Shown here: one piece after another, positions 21,890-33,296 of the stretch | Numbering within the stretch: the stretch's first letter is position 1 | Layout of the letters: every line of letters begins with the position of its first letter | Assembly: GCA_900404475.1 (NCBI GenBank) | Contig: OUQQ01000058.1 | Coordinates: 1-51,962 of the forward strand | Length of the DNA: 51,962 nucleotides | Reading direction: 5' to 3' | DNA from: Spongospora subterranea | Taxonomy: Eukaryota > Endomyxa > Phytomyxea > Plasmodiophorida > Plasmodiophoridae | The notes under the pieces: generated by a model | Database searches by the model: none | The model's input: only the letters and a program-made list of their open reading frames with translations | Told to the model about the DNA's origin: nothing | Made by a program: the position numbers and the translations under genes

Positions 21890-23216
21890 TCATGAATGCG
21901 TTTTAATCAATGGTTTGGCGCTTCTAAGATCGGACAGTTTGACGCTAACTGGTTCAGCTGCAGAATTACCGGCAGTTTGATACATATACAAGGAGACGGA
22001 GACCATGACGATGGCCAAGAGTAAGGTGGCGCGCAAAGGTACCCCGAATAGTATGTGCTGAGCGACGGCAATCACCACCATCTCAGCAAAGTTGGCATAC
22101 TCTTTGATCAGAACGTCGAGATGTCGCAACAACAATGATGTGCACACGCCTCCGAGACCAGCGGCAATGATGATGGGAACCACGTTCAGATCAAAATTTC
22201 TAAACAGTGTTCCTGATGCGATCAGATCTGGGCGAAAGCATATAACGGCAACAAGGTTGAACACAATCGACCAGAAATAAAGAAAAATGTTCTTGAGCCA
22301 CATGCCCATTTCGCCTACAGAGTGGTCTTTTTTCTGTAGAAGCCACTGAAAGTAGACACTTCCAAAACTGGAACAAATTCCCTGTATGGCCATCATAATA
22401 ATTGCCACCGGGCTGCTGTCCAACGCGAAGGTATCACTTTGTTCAACCACGCAGGCGAATAGCAGCAGGAGCAACGCTAGCCATTGTCGAACGCTCAGCA
22501 GCCTCTTGAAAAAGTATTGAAGTAAGACTCCCGAAAAAATTATACGAGAGTTGACCAAAACACGATATGTAGCTGGGTCCATTAGCCGAAGATTAACAAA
22601 CGCTAAACCTGAGATAGAGAAGTAAACTCGAAACCTGATTTTGATCAGCCAATAGCAAACTACCATTATAAAGCACATAGATTGCGGCGGGAACGATAAG
22701 GAACAACCCATTCCGAAAATCTGCAATAATTAGACCCTTTCTCTCTACCAAACTTCCTGATGCTTCTTGTGACCTATTAGCAGGAAATTATTAGGCCGTG
22801 TCACTAAAGCATTTTCTAGTTTTACGTAAACAAGTAGACACCCAGAGCAACAATTAGCTTGAACGTCTCAATCGATAAAGTAACAGCTAGAATCTATATC
22901 AAATCCATCAGAAATATAAACTCTTCAATACGATACGCAAATAAGAATTGTATTGGGAAACTACCTAAGGAACAACGATCGAGAAAAACAAAGCCATTTG
23001 TTCAGAAAACAACAACAATCGGCTGATATGGTAGCGACAAACCTCGTAGGAATATTTCCCTTCGGTGAGCGAACCAGGATCACCTTTGCCCACCGACGCC
23101 TTGATCAGCAGCGCTTGTGCCGACCATAACGTGATGTACGCTATGACATAGGCGATGCGTCTATCTTGTAATCCTCGCAATATTCGTTTGAGTTTGACGC
23201 CTTCATGACTGATCAT
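21890..23216 (-). CDS. SLC35A-family nucleotide-sugar transporter
   Basis: Four exons on the complement (23039-23216, 22826-22886, 22664-22773, 21890-22608) encode 355 residues, normal for the family. Family features in order are YVIAYITLWSAQALL (TM1), IETFKLIVALGVYLF (TM2), the VPAAIYVLYN...LMDPATYRVL block, a run of hydrophobic helices (LALLLLLFACVVEQ) and GLGGVCTSLLLRHLDVLIKEY. About ten TM segments are visible, with a short cytosolic tail ending KTHS. Such proteins exchange a nucleotide-sugar for UMP, CMP or GMP across Golgi or ER membranes. The substrate cannot be assigned by reading. A longer 5' end is possible. Exon 1 has a diverged inverted copy at about 23365-23572. Confidence 0.88.
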
Positions 23217-23572
23217 GAAGTCGACCTCTTTGCCAACCTATATCAATAAAGGGGGAATTAAACTTACAAGGTTCGGCCTGATATTATCTGCGGCCATTAA
23301 TATGTCCTCCGAGACCACCTGTGGTTTAGTTTGTCGTCTACAGTACTTACGCTACTGGTGTACTGTGAGGCCGAACCTTGTACGTGTTAGGTTGGAAAAG
23401 AGGTCGACTTCATGATAAGTCATGAAGGCGCTAAACGCAAATCGAATATTACGAGGATTACAACATAGGCGCATCGGCTATGTCATAGCGTATATCACGT
23501 TATGGTCGGCACAAGCGCTGCTGATGAAGGCGTCGGTGGGCAAAAGGCGATCCTGGTAATTCCGTGACTGCC
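23070..23572. repeat. Inverted duplication covering SLC35 exon 1 and its 5' flank
   Basis: The minus strand of about 23070-23280 (exon 1 plus 5' flank) reappears on the plus strand at about 23365-23572. Shared landmarks are AGAGGTCGACTTCATGAT, TCACGTTATGGTCGGCACAA and GCGTCGGTGGGCAAA. The arms are about 200 bp and differ by scattered substitutions and small indels, and the spacer is about 85 bp. The right copy has frameshifts (after CATGAAGGCG and after GGGCAAA), so it is a non-functional exon copy. It ends where Harbinger-like coding sequence begins. Confidence 0.85.
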
Positions 23573-23582
23573 AAACGAACTC

Positions 23583-23843
23583 TTAAGAAATCCAACAAAA
23601 TAGAACCACAAGAGGTTTTTGGGGTTTCGTATCACAGAATCTACCGAAGCCCGATTTGTTCTTGAAGCCAGCAGGCGAAATGATCTGCTTGCCGAGCAAA
23701 ACCGCATCGCGATCTTTGCCATTGACATGATTGCGATGGATGAAACAGGAAAGCGTTTCTTCCAGATAAAACGTCAATCAGAGATGGCGAAGCTTGTCAC
23801 AGAGGCAGAAGAATCAGGTGTCTTTTTCCACGATGCTGCCTAG
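23583..23843 (+). pseudogene. C-terminal remnant of Harbinger Myb/NAM-associated-type accessory protein
   Basis: The plus-strand frame, which lacks an ATG, reads ARFVLEASRRNDLLAEQNRIA, then AIDMIAMDETGKRFFQIKRQ, and stops at 23843. The pattern LLAEQNRIAIF...MDETGKRFF resembles the C-terminal segment of the trihelix/NAM-associated proteins encoded next to PIF/Harbinger transposases. The N-terminal DNA-binding part is missing and is replaced by the inverted exon copy. Its 3' end faces the 3' end of the transposase remnant, as in two-gene Harbinger elements. The assignment is by pattern only. Confidence 0.5.
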
Positions 23844-23872
23844 GTGTATTAATAAATTGTCCAATATTTGTT

Positions 23873-24303
23873 TCAATGGTGGGCTGAAGTATGCCAGTTG
23901 TGTTCAATGAGATCTGATTGCCTTTGAAAATATGTTGTTTTGTCACGAGCTTCGTGCATTGAACTGATGATGGCGGTCAACGACCTAGGGTGAAGTTCAA
24001 TATCTGTAGGCTCTTCAATGGTAATCAAGTAGTCAGGCTGCTTGTTGATGGTGACGAACACGATTGCGAGTTCCTGCAGCACCGATATCGTCATCGCAAT
24101 CTAAACAAGATTCTTCGTTTCCCCTGTCGTCTTCGACTATCATATTGTGAAGAATAATGCATGCAGTCATGATAGCGTTCAGTTTCTTAGTGCTCCAACC
24201 TCAACCCGGGTTCCTGACAGTGGCAAAACGGGCCTGCCGAACGCCGAATGCCCTCTCGACATCTTTTCTGCAAGATTCTTGCAGCATGGCAAGAACCTTT
24301 CGT
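23873..24303 (-). pseudogene. PIF/Harbinger transposase remnant
   Basis: Read on the minus strand, the region gives MLQESCRKDVERAFGVRQAR, then after a stop IMTACIILHNMIVEDDRGNE, then HEARDKTTYFQRQSDLIEHNW. These are hallmark blocks of the C-terminal half of plant-type PIF/Harbinger transposases (RKDVERAFGV, IMxxCIILHNMI, and the RD...L..DLIEH end). The frame is broken by at least one stop and by frameshifts, and the N-terminal half with the first catalytic aspartates is absent. It is a dead copy. It abuts the copied exon fragment at 24304. Confidence 0.8.
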
Positions 24304-24380
24304 CAGTTGCCGGATTTTGGGTTTTGCAGTTGTCTAGCCGGTATCTCAACTGGCGATCTGACCATACATGATGGGGTCAA
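24304..24380 (+). repeat. Copied fragment of the PA-7TM gene's 5' end
   Basis: These 77 bp match 33354-33430 with only three mismatches. They include the uninterrupted stretch TGTCTAGCCGGTATCTCAAC and continue to ATGGGGTCAA. Similarity stops at both ends. In the 33-kb gene this segment encodes the hydrophobic signal region and the first residues of the mature protein. Here it has no continuing reading frame. Confidence 0.92.
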
Positions 24381-25820
24381 AAGCTTGTGAGTTTATTTGT
24401 GTTTTGTACGGGACGTTACCGAGAAGTAGTATGTTAAGGTGGAGTGTGAAACGTTTTTACTGAGGAATTTGTCTGGTTTTATTGCGCACATGTTTCACTC
24501 ATGAGTCATGTATCATGAGTTCGTAACGTGTTCTGCCAAGCCCCATCAGTGATGTGGTAGGATGGATAAAGTCAAGGCAAACCGCAACCCAGTTGGCATG
24601 GCCGACGCGCAAGACAAGACAAGGATCAGGTGCAACTTCCGTTCAACCCCAGCGCAAATCGAATGGCATTTGGTAAGCCAAGAGTTTCTACGCAGGTTTA
24701 AGAGCCAATCCATCCAGAGTTGAAGTACGAGTCGTAGACCTGAACTCTTCAAAACAGGCTTCGAGCTAAGGGAATATTGACAGTTGAACAGACGCTAGAA
24801 ATCATGTGCTAAACTTTATTTTCTGCTAAAGAAAGACACAACGTTTCTCCGATTTACAAAGTCAATTTCCGAACTCCAGGCCCAGGATTTCGTCCCTCGC
24901 AATTGCCATGGAATCTTCGTTGTCGAGAACTGTATTGACACCGGGGGTTCACCCGTCCAAAATCAAGATGGAACGAACCATCAGACGACGACAGCGACGT
25001 TCGTCAGAAACGGCTCAGAAACGCGCACCAAAGCAAGCGAGCCGCTTTCTGACAAACGTGTTGAACGCGTTTATCGTCGTCTGCATCTTGAATATGGGCA
25101 GGCTCCTGGGGCCAGTCCAGTTCTCGACAACGACCGCGCCAAATTCCTTGATGAACTCATCGGAAAATTCTATGACAATTGCCAGGCACGAAGCCCCTGG
25201 TTCTGGAGCTCGGGAATAGACTTTGATAAAACGGAGAAATGTTTTGTCTTTTCCCAAAGAGTTCTCCAGCATAATTTGATTTAAACACATTGTTTCCAGC
25301 GCCTACTCGAAACAGTGATACTCCCTTGTCGCGATCATTGTCCTAGACGCCCCAGCCCGTCCTAATCAGTGGATTCCGTCGCAACTGAAATAACGGTATT
25401 ATCTGTTTGGTGAATGTGGGCTCGCTGATCATTACCGGATTCCTCATAAACTGTTCGTTCAAACGAGAGTCTATGATGTCGGTGCCAATGGTGTTCGTGT
25501 AATCGATCTGATGTGTTTTCGTCATGAGCATTCACCTCACAAAATATCATCTTGAAACACAGTTTGCAGTGGCCAGAATTGGGTTTGGTGCATGGTGGTC
25601 ATCCTCCCTGGCCTTGAGATGGTATATCGAATAGCGGCGGGGTCTTTCCAACAATTAAAACCCCTCCGCAATCGCTCCGAATCGTGAGCCGTCAATTGAC
25701 GAATGAGCGATTCTGTCTGGTCTTCAACAGGATAACAAAAGGTTGGGTCCGTCAATATCCCGTCACTGATTAGCACATCATGATCTGGCAATTGGTCACA
25801 ATACGTCGTCATTGTGATCA
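24381..25820. other. Gene-poor region containing a palindrome
   Basis: No real gene was recognised. A minus-strand frame at 24546-24752 and one at 25537-25821 have no recognisable domain. The only strong structure is the palindrome described separately. Confidence 0.4.
24820..25275. repeat. Large imperfect palindrome (fold-back element)
   Basis: The plus strand from about 24825 reads through CGTTTCTCCGATTTACAAAG and GAACTCCAGGCCCAGG, then GTTGTCGAGAACTG. The minus strand from about 25270 gives CATTTCTCCGTTTTATCAAA, GAGCTCCAGAACCAGG and GTTGTCGAGAACTG in the same order. The arms are about 200 bp and meet near 25050, with many substitutions. Both arms are open in one frame, which explains apparent long frames on both strands. 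It may be an old MITE or the result of inverted duplication. No target-site duplication could be confirmed. Confidence 0.7.
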
Positions 25821-28800
25821 ATGGACGATCAGCGAGTTGCCCAACGAGTTCTCGTCATCCTAATCGGTTCGTCACTGATCTCACTGACGATCTTCACCTG
25901 TCTTCCCATCCGATTGATAACCGGCCGATATCCCGGCCGGGCCTTCACGTATTCTCCCCCTTCTGTCGTCAATCGCCCGTTTCCCAAACACAGATCACGC
26001 CCTGTTCTAGGGGATATTCTACAATTAACATATCACTCACCCACCAACATTTTCAACGTTCGATCTCTGACCGCCATTCACCGAATCGAATCGCGTGTTC
26101 GATCGCAACCAGGATGTCGAACAGACCAAGCCGGCAACTGTCTACTTAGCGATTCCTCCCTTAACTATCTGTTCCCATCGAGAACCGAATCTGCCATCAA
26201 GTTCAACGGGGAAGGCGATCTTGTGGATATATCCATAGGCCCATCGGTCATGGCGTACATGGGACGATGTGGGTTTTTCGATCGGGAGTTCGGGGTCGAT
26301 CGACCCCAATCGTCAACGATCACGTCCCTATTTCAGTTCGGTCTGCCGTTGGACGGATTTCAGGACGCCGACGATCGACCCGTTCAGCAACGGGAACTGT
26401 TGGCCGCTCATCTAACCGAGTATATCGCCATCATTCGGTCAGTTCAAGCCCCGTTTTCCGTCTCAATTGAAGGAGGTCATACGGTTGCCAGATCCGTTGT
26501 CGACGCGCTCATTGACGACCAATGGTTTCTCGTGATATCGTATATATCCACAGTGGTGATTGTTATCGCCATGGCAGTAGTGTTTCACCTCAGGGGTGCT
26601 GTTCTGCTTCAGATCGTGGCGCTGTCAATGATGGCCACGATCCTGTCAATTACCCCGTTGTTAGTGCTAGTTCGGTTATTGGGTGAAGTTCGTCATCTGA
26701 CCGGGATCATGTTCGTCTGGGTCACAATCGCCATCACTGCAGTTCGTGTCGCCTGTCTCATCTCCAAATGGATCAGCATCTCTCCGTTCGGTCTGGATAA
26801 CCGACGATTGGACGAACGGAGTCGGGTTCGCGTTGTTATCGCTGACGATGTTTGTCGTCCTCCAATCATGTTGGTGACGATATGTTCGGGTCTTTCAATG
26901 TCATCTCTCCCCGAGATTCGTCATCTCTCGTTCACTATTCTGCTACTCTCACCGTTATCCGCAATGTTCGCTTGGATCTGTTCCATCGCTCTATTAGCCC
27001 TACTAGATCGATCCTTTCCAGGTTTTAATCGCAAACGTCACGAGATGGTTCGCCACAGATGGAATCGTCTGCTGATTTTAATCAACGACAGAAAGCGTCG
27101 AGCGCGTCGTCGCCGTCTCCACAAATACTGTAGAAAAAAGGACCCATTGAATGATTTATTGGATTCGCTGATGATGCTGCCGCGAATAAGGAAGGTGAGG
27201 TCGGACTCTCCTATTCCTAAACCAATGGCGATGTGGATCGGGTGGTGGCAGATTCGCCATGTCTTGATATCCATCATAACCCTGTCCGGATTACACCTGG
27301 TCCTGGCGTATGTCGATCGGCCCAACACCCATGTAGCGCCATACCCAACTCTGTCCACCATCGAACTCCTATCCCATCTCCGTCGCTATCATCGCCCCAA
27401 TTGCTCATCGTGCACGTTCCAACCTGATCACCCCCAACTCGACATCTCATCCCCTCATCGTCGTCCGATCAGTTCATATTCCACATCTGATTTTTTGGCA
27501 ATTCCCGGCGCTCCACAGAAACTCATGATCGATGTCGTCGGTCCATCAACAGTTCACTGCGTTTGGACGCGATCCCCCATAATCGGCGCGTCTCCATTGC
27601 GCCATTATCTGATCGAATACATTCTACGCCCTGACCGCCAACACCAGATACAAAATGTGACCAATCCCAGGACCAGAACCGCCCTGATTGGGGATCTGAT
27701 TCCGGGTCGGGAATACGAGTTCACAATACGGGCGGTGAATGACCATGGCGCTAGTCTAGACAGCCAGCCGGTACTGGCCCGTATGTTGAGAATTGGGGAA
27801 CAGCTGGCGATCACATCATTACGAGCAGAGTGGGATAGGAAAAGCGATCTGATTAAGGTGTCGTGGAATCGTCAAAGGGGTGATCGGATCCATTATCGAC
27901 TGGAGATGGGGTCAACAATGATCGGCCAACCGTTCCCGGGTAATCAGACCGTGGTGTATACCGGCCCAGACCTGTCCAAGACGATCAGACCACGAGGGCC
28001 TTGCCTCAATCAGTATAGATATCGGTTCCAGATATGGAGCGTGAGAAGGAACGAGACGATATCGGGACCGAGTGATCCTGTGCACCTATCGCCTCCCCCT
28101 CGATCACCATTGCGACCGCCGCCACCCAAACTGATCACCCAATCGCCAACGATTATATTGCTGATTAAGCGGCCTTTGTGCCATTCTGAGCGAGACCAGA
28201 TCGTTATCTGGAAGCGGTGCCGGTCTGAGCAGTGGCCAGATCTATCGCCATGGATTCAAGGAGTGTTCAACCGATCTACCGACGAAGGTGAAGTTTATGA
28301 AGAGACGGACACGGCTGTCGAATATCAATATCGATCTCAAGGCGTGAACGGGGCCGGAAAAGGTGATTATTCACAGGTGACGACGGTGCTGGCGATGAAC
28401 GCCGCGCCAATCGCTACAGGGTGTGGGAATTGTTCAGGACGCGGTGCTTGTGTCAACAGTGTCTGTGATTGCCGAAGCGGGTGGACAGGAAGGCGATGTG
28501 AATTGCGAGACGAAGGCGCGTTTCACCAAGCCCAGGACGATATTACCATGCCCGATATTGGCCACTCAAAAACCGAGACCGATTACGACAATTTCGACTC
28601 TAATTATGAGCTGGGAAAGGTGATCGGAGTGACAGTATTTGTTGGTTTCGCTATGAAGGTCATGTTCACAGCGCGATCATTAACAAGACGAAACGTTGAG
28701 AGAATGGGGTGGATGATGATGATCTCGTTGATTATGATTGGGACGGCGATTGAGTTCCTATGGGCGATAGACGCCCCCGCCATCGTTGCTCTAACCGTCG

Positions 28801-29096
28801 TTATCGGGGCCGTTTATGATCTTGGAGTATGCGATCATGAGGAGAGTGTTAATATTGAACGGTCTAATTCATATGCGAAATCATCAGTGATGATGGCGGT
28901 GGCGCTATCAGCCATACCGTTAATCATGACTGAGATTGGTCTTTGCCAAGGATTCGGTCGGGTCCTCTGTATATGTGCAGGTCTGGCATCGGTCCTGATA
29001 TTTATCGCTGATCGCATCATCTACTTCTCGTTCGTTATAACAAAGACCCTCGATCATATAAAGATCAACCGTCATCATAAACCAAATCATTCCTGA
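25821..29096 (+). CDS. RND/Dispatched-like membrane protein with FN3 and EGF domains
   Basis: A single uninterrupted frame of 1091 residues. TM1 is at about 10-29 and an ectodomain runs from 30 to 230. Five hydrophobic helices at about 234-403 have the layout of a sterol-sensing/RND bundle, followed by a very basic cytosolic linker and TM7 at about 475-497. The second ectodomain holds two or three fibronectin type III-like domains (about 555-850; GREYEFTIRAVNDHG is typical) and one EGF module at about 868-896 with six cysteines (CGNCSGRGAC, CDCRSGWTGRRC). A C-terminal helix cluster runs from about 933 to 1080. The last half retains a GxxxD motif (GAVYD, 996-1000) at the place of RND TM10, while TM4 lacks the equivalent Asp. 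Dispatched proteins export lipidated Hedgehog, and the substrate here is unknown. No introns, unlike most neighbours. Confidence 0.75.
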   Translation: MDDQRVAQRVLVILIGSSLISLTIFTCLPIRLITGRYPGRAFTYSPPSVVNRPFPKHRSRPVLGDILQLTYHSPTNIFNVRSLTAIHRIESRVRSQPGCRTDQAGNCLLSDSSLNYLFPSRTESAIKFNGEGDLVDISIGPSVMAYMGRCGFFDREFGVDRPQSSTITSLFQFGLPLDGFQDADDRPVQQRELLAAHLTEYIAIIRSVQAPFSVSIEGGHTVARSVVDALIDDQWFLVISYISTVVIVIAMAVVFHLRGAVLLQIVALSMMATILSITPLLVLVRLLGEVRHLTGIMFVWVTIAITAVRVACLISKWISISPFGLDNRRLDERSRVRVVIADDVCRPPIMLVTICSGLSMSSLPEIRHLSFTILLLSPLSAMFAWICSIALLALLDRSFPGFNRKRHEMVRHRWNRLLILINDRKRRARRRRLHKYCRKKDPLNDLLDSLMMLPRIRKVRSDSPIPKPMAMWIGWWQIRHVLISIITLSGLHLVLAYVDRPNTHVAPYPTLSTIELLSHLRRYHRPNCSSCTFQPDHPQLDISSPHRRPISSYSTSDFLAIPGAPQKLMIDVVGPSTVHCVWTRSPIIGASPLRHYLIEYILRPDRQHQIQNVTNPRTRTALIGDLIPGREYEFTIRAVNDHGASLDSQPVLARMLRIGEQLAITSLRAEWDRKSDLIKVSWNRQRGDRIHYRLEMGSTMIGQPFPGNQTVVYTGPDLSKTIRPRGPCLNQYRYRFQIWSVRRNETISGPSDPVHLSPPPRSPLRPPPPKLITQSPTIILLIKRPLCHSERDQIVIWKRCRSEQWPDLSPWIQGVFNRSTDEGEVYEETDTAVEYQYRSQGVNGAGKGDYSQVTTVLAMNAAPIATGCGNCSGRGACVNSVCDCRSGWTGRRCELRDEGAFHQAQDDITMPDIGHSKTETDYDNFDSNYELGKVIGVTVFVGFAMKVMFTARSLTRRNVERMGWMMMISLIMIGTAIEFLWAIDAPAIVALTVVIGAVYDLGVCDHEESVNIERSNSYAKSSVMMAVALSAIPLIMTEIGLCQGFGRVLCICAGLASVLIFIADRIIYFSFVITKTLDHIKINRHHKPNHS

Positions 29097-29330
29097 CACT
29101 TTATTTGCCATCACGAATCATGGCCAACATCCATCGCGTTAGGGCCAGCGCCATCCGTGTGATCGCAACCCATCGCACGAGTGACGAGTCCCTTGTTGAG
29201 TACAGTATGGTGTACTGTAGCGACACTGGTCTGACACCAATGTGCCAATCAGCGCCATTCAGTGGGATATTCAAATCTTCTATTTTTCTGAGAGGTGGTC
29301 GACGGTTTCCGTGGTCGACCCTGTTCCTAA

Positions 29331-30442
<1,112 letters not shown>

Positions 30443-33296
30443 CTTTCGTTTTTGTTGCTATTTCACGGCAGATTCATAAATATGGCGATGATTCCTGTTC
30501 CAGTTTACTGTTGGGTATTTGGCAGTTGCTCTCGATAACGTTCCAAGTATACTCTCTGCGAATCTTGACTGGTACGATTTAGTGAATGTTCGGGTATTTT
30601 TGATTGTTCAATCGTCGTGATTGCCCAAGTAGTTTTCACTTAACATCTGCCGAGCTCCTTGTTCTTATGGCGTCCGACTCAGGGAGAAGCTGTGGTCCGG
30701 GACTTGTCAAGGTCAAAGCGATAGAGTTCACCTTACCATGTCGTACAAAAGGAAACTGGGCTAAGAACTCGATGGGCGATCTGTGCATTGGATAATCAGC
30801 GGATGTAATTGTTGATCCTTTACTCCTTCTTAGAAAAGCCTTTTTTTTATGGAATAGATGGAATGTATGATTATAGCACCTTTATCACATTCCAGGTTCT
30901 GGACAATTTGCCCCCTAAACAAACTGAACCTGAAAATTCAGTTAATTAGCTGCTATAAACGTTCTAAAAATCTCCTTGAGCTTGTAAAGCCAGTCAGGCC
31001 TTCCCCAAAGAATTTAGAAACTCCTTCTTTGACGCCAGGAACTTTTAATTTACGAAGGATAAATCTCTTGTGTCTCTGGAGTTATATCGTGTGTCCCCCT
31101 GCTTTCGAGGCCATGTCCTCGGAAACACGCGCCTCACACAGGATTGGGCTATCAACAGTCTGGGCCTTATCTCCATTATATCCAACACCCATCTACCCAT
31201 GATGTTCCAACAAAAAAACAAATGGGATTTGAGGGCTCAATGTGTTCAATAATGGCGGGATAAGTGTTTCCTTCAGATAACAACCTATCTCAATATCATT
31301 CGTCTTGAAGATCAAGGTCGTGGTTCATCCCTATTTGCCTAAATGGTGTTCTCATTATCCACAGTCTTCAGCTGTGCCCAATTTCAGTTTGACATCGACT
31401 TAGGAGTGAGCCGCCTTTGTTCCCCGAATACCGGTCGTTTACTTGAACGATCTTTGAGTTCTGATTGACCTGGCTAATCCGTTCATCCCTATCAATATCT
31501 GCTCTTCCGATCAATCTGATGTTCCAGTGGTCCTATTCCGACACAATATGTTCATTACTCTATCGATCATTACAACCTGTTTATCAGGGACATGTCCCTT
31601 TCCGTGTTTACTGTCTCCAATCTACAGTACTCAATAAACATCTGACCGATAACGAGTTTCACCCATTACATTAACTGGCGATTACCGAATTATAACGACA
31701 ATATCCTTCTCGACCAGTCGCCGAAATAAATATCGGTCGATTGCTGTAGTCGTCCTACAGTTCAGTTGGGGCGTCGACAACGTTCCTGGTCATTATTTTG
31801 GTTGGGAGAGCGGCATATGTCATAGGAGGTCAAAGGTGGCAACAGCGCCACCATTGTCAATCTACACAACCGTAACCCATCGATTTAACAATATTGCCTT
31901 CCGTCAGGTGGAGGAATCATTCCTCATTCACTTCAATTACTGTGAGTTATTGACAATCTGGTTTACTGATAATGGAACATGACAAAGTGGCTCTTCTCTT
32001 TAACGCACCACAATCGAGGGCACCGGAGAGACAGGTCGTCTGGCGCTGTCAATAAAATCGCGTTGACAACCTGAACCTAATCCTCTTAATCATAAACGAC
32101 ATGTGGTGAATCCCACCCGGTCATCTCTATCTCCTGGCAAACCGCCGGCAGCACTTGATAATACAAATCCGGAACAACACTGTAGAACCAGATCGAACGA
32201 ACGTCGCGCCATTGCGGGTGTTGTTGAACCTCCGTTCCACTGTCAAGGTTTGCCTGATTATCCCATGGTCGTCGCTCTTTCCACCCTTTCACCACAATAT
32301 AAATCCGGTGAGATCGGTAACTGGATCTCGTCGCAAATTGCATTCCGACTTTGAATCTGTCATTGCTCTGCCAAGAGGTGGTAGTTTTGATGTTAGTGGC
32401 GTTTCAAATACCTGTCGTGTGTTTAGAACAGGGCGGAAATTGTTTCGCCGTTTATCTAAAGTGAATCTAGTAAATCGTCCGATACCCGTCTAATCGGAGT
32501 GTAATCGGCCATTATAAAGGAAGGTGTTCATCAAGAGAAGAGGCTATTAAGATCCCCAATATCAGTGTCATGGCGATTGTCGCTATGAGCATTGTGACAG
32601 TTCTGTCGGGCGCTGCACTGCTTATCATGGCGATATGTAGATTACGAGAGCGGCGACAGTCATCAATTCAGCCATCCAGCAGTCGATCATATCATTGCCT
32701 TTATCGGAAATGCCATTTGGTTCGATATTATTCGTCATCAAAGGGTTTAACCAGACACTAAATATGATCATTTCAGGACCAGATGTATCTTTATTGATAG
32801 AGCGCCATTGCCAACGCCCCTGATCATGCCGCTGTTAGCCAACGGTCTGACAATAAATGAAACGGGCACTGTAGAGCGATTCTGATGATGACATAATAAA
32901 TGATTATCGCCCCTATGATATACACAAACAATTGTTAGAATAAGAGGTTGGCGAATGGGTGTAGACATTAGATAGAGATGACCACATACCGCCTGGCCCC
33001 TTCATTGCCTCATAAACCGTCTCGTGTGCTGTCATTAGGTCGGTATTTGCCAGAGGAGCACCAACCATGGCCCGCTTCCTTTCTTTCCTGGTGCAAGGGG
33101 CTAACCCTTGCCAAAGATGTTGTCAGAAAGTGTCATCAGTGTCCAGATATGATATGGGATATGCGTTTCTTTTGCGGCCAAGATTTTGTCGGATCAAAAT
33201 TGATGCAGTTGGTGTACCACGATCAGGTTTCATGGAAACACAAGTCCATCGGCAAATCAACGACCGTCCGCCGATATTTTACAGCATCAATGGGCT
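30443..33296. other. Long region without a recognised gene
   Basis: About 2.9 kb of short, overlapping frames. One 63-codon frame at 32570-32761 (plus) begins with a hydrophobic helix (VTVLSGAALLIMAIC) followed by a basic Ser/Tyr-rich tail, and could be a small membrane protein. The 122-codon frame at 32978-33346 has no recognisable domain. The 3' part may hold upstream exons or promoter of the PA-7TM gene. Confidence 0.4.

Noticed and set aside
24797..25284. Plus-strand open frame of ~160 codons without ATG
   Set aside because: It covers the palindrome. The minus strand of the other arm is also open, so the frame is explained by the inverted repeat and not by a gene.
26267..28623. Short frames on both strands inside the 1091-codon gene
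   Set aside because: They are shadows of the long frame, which has consistent membrane and domain structure.
30604..31674. Several 60-114-codon plus-strand frames
   Set aside because: They overlap in different frames, have no recognisable protein content and lack consistent splice sites.
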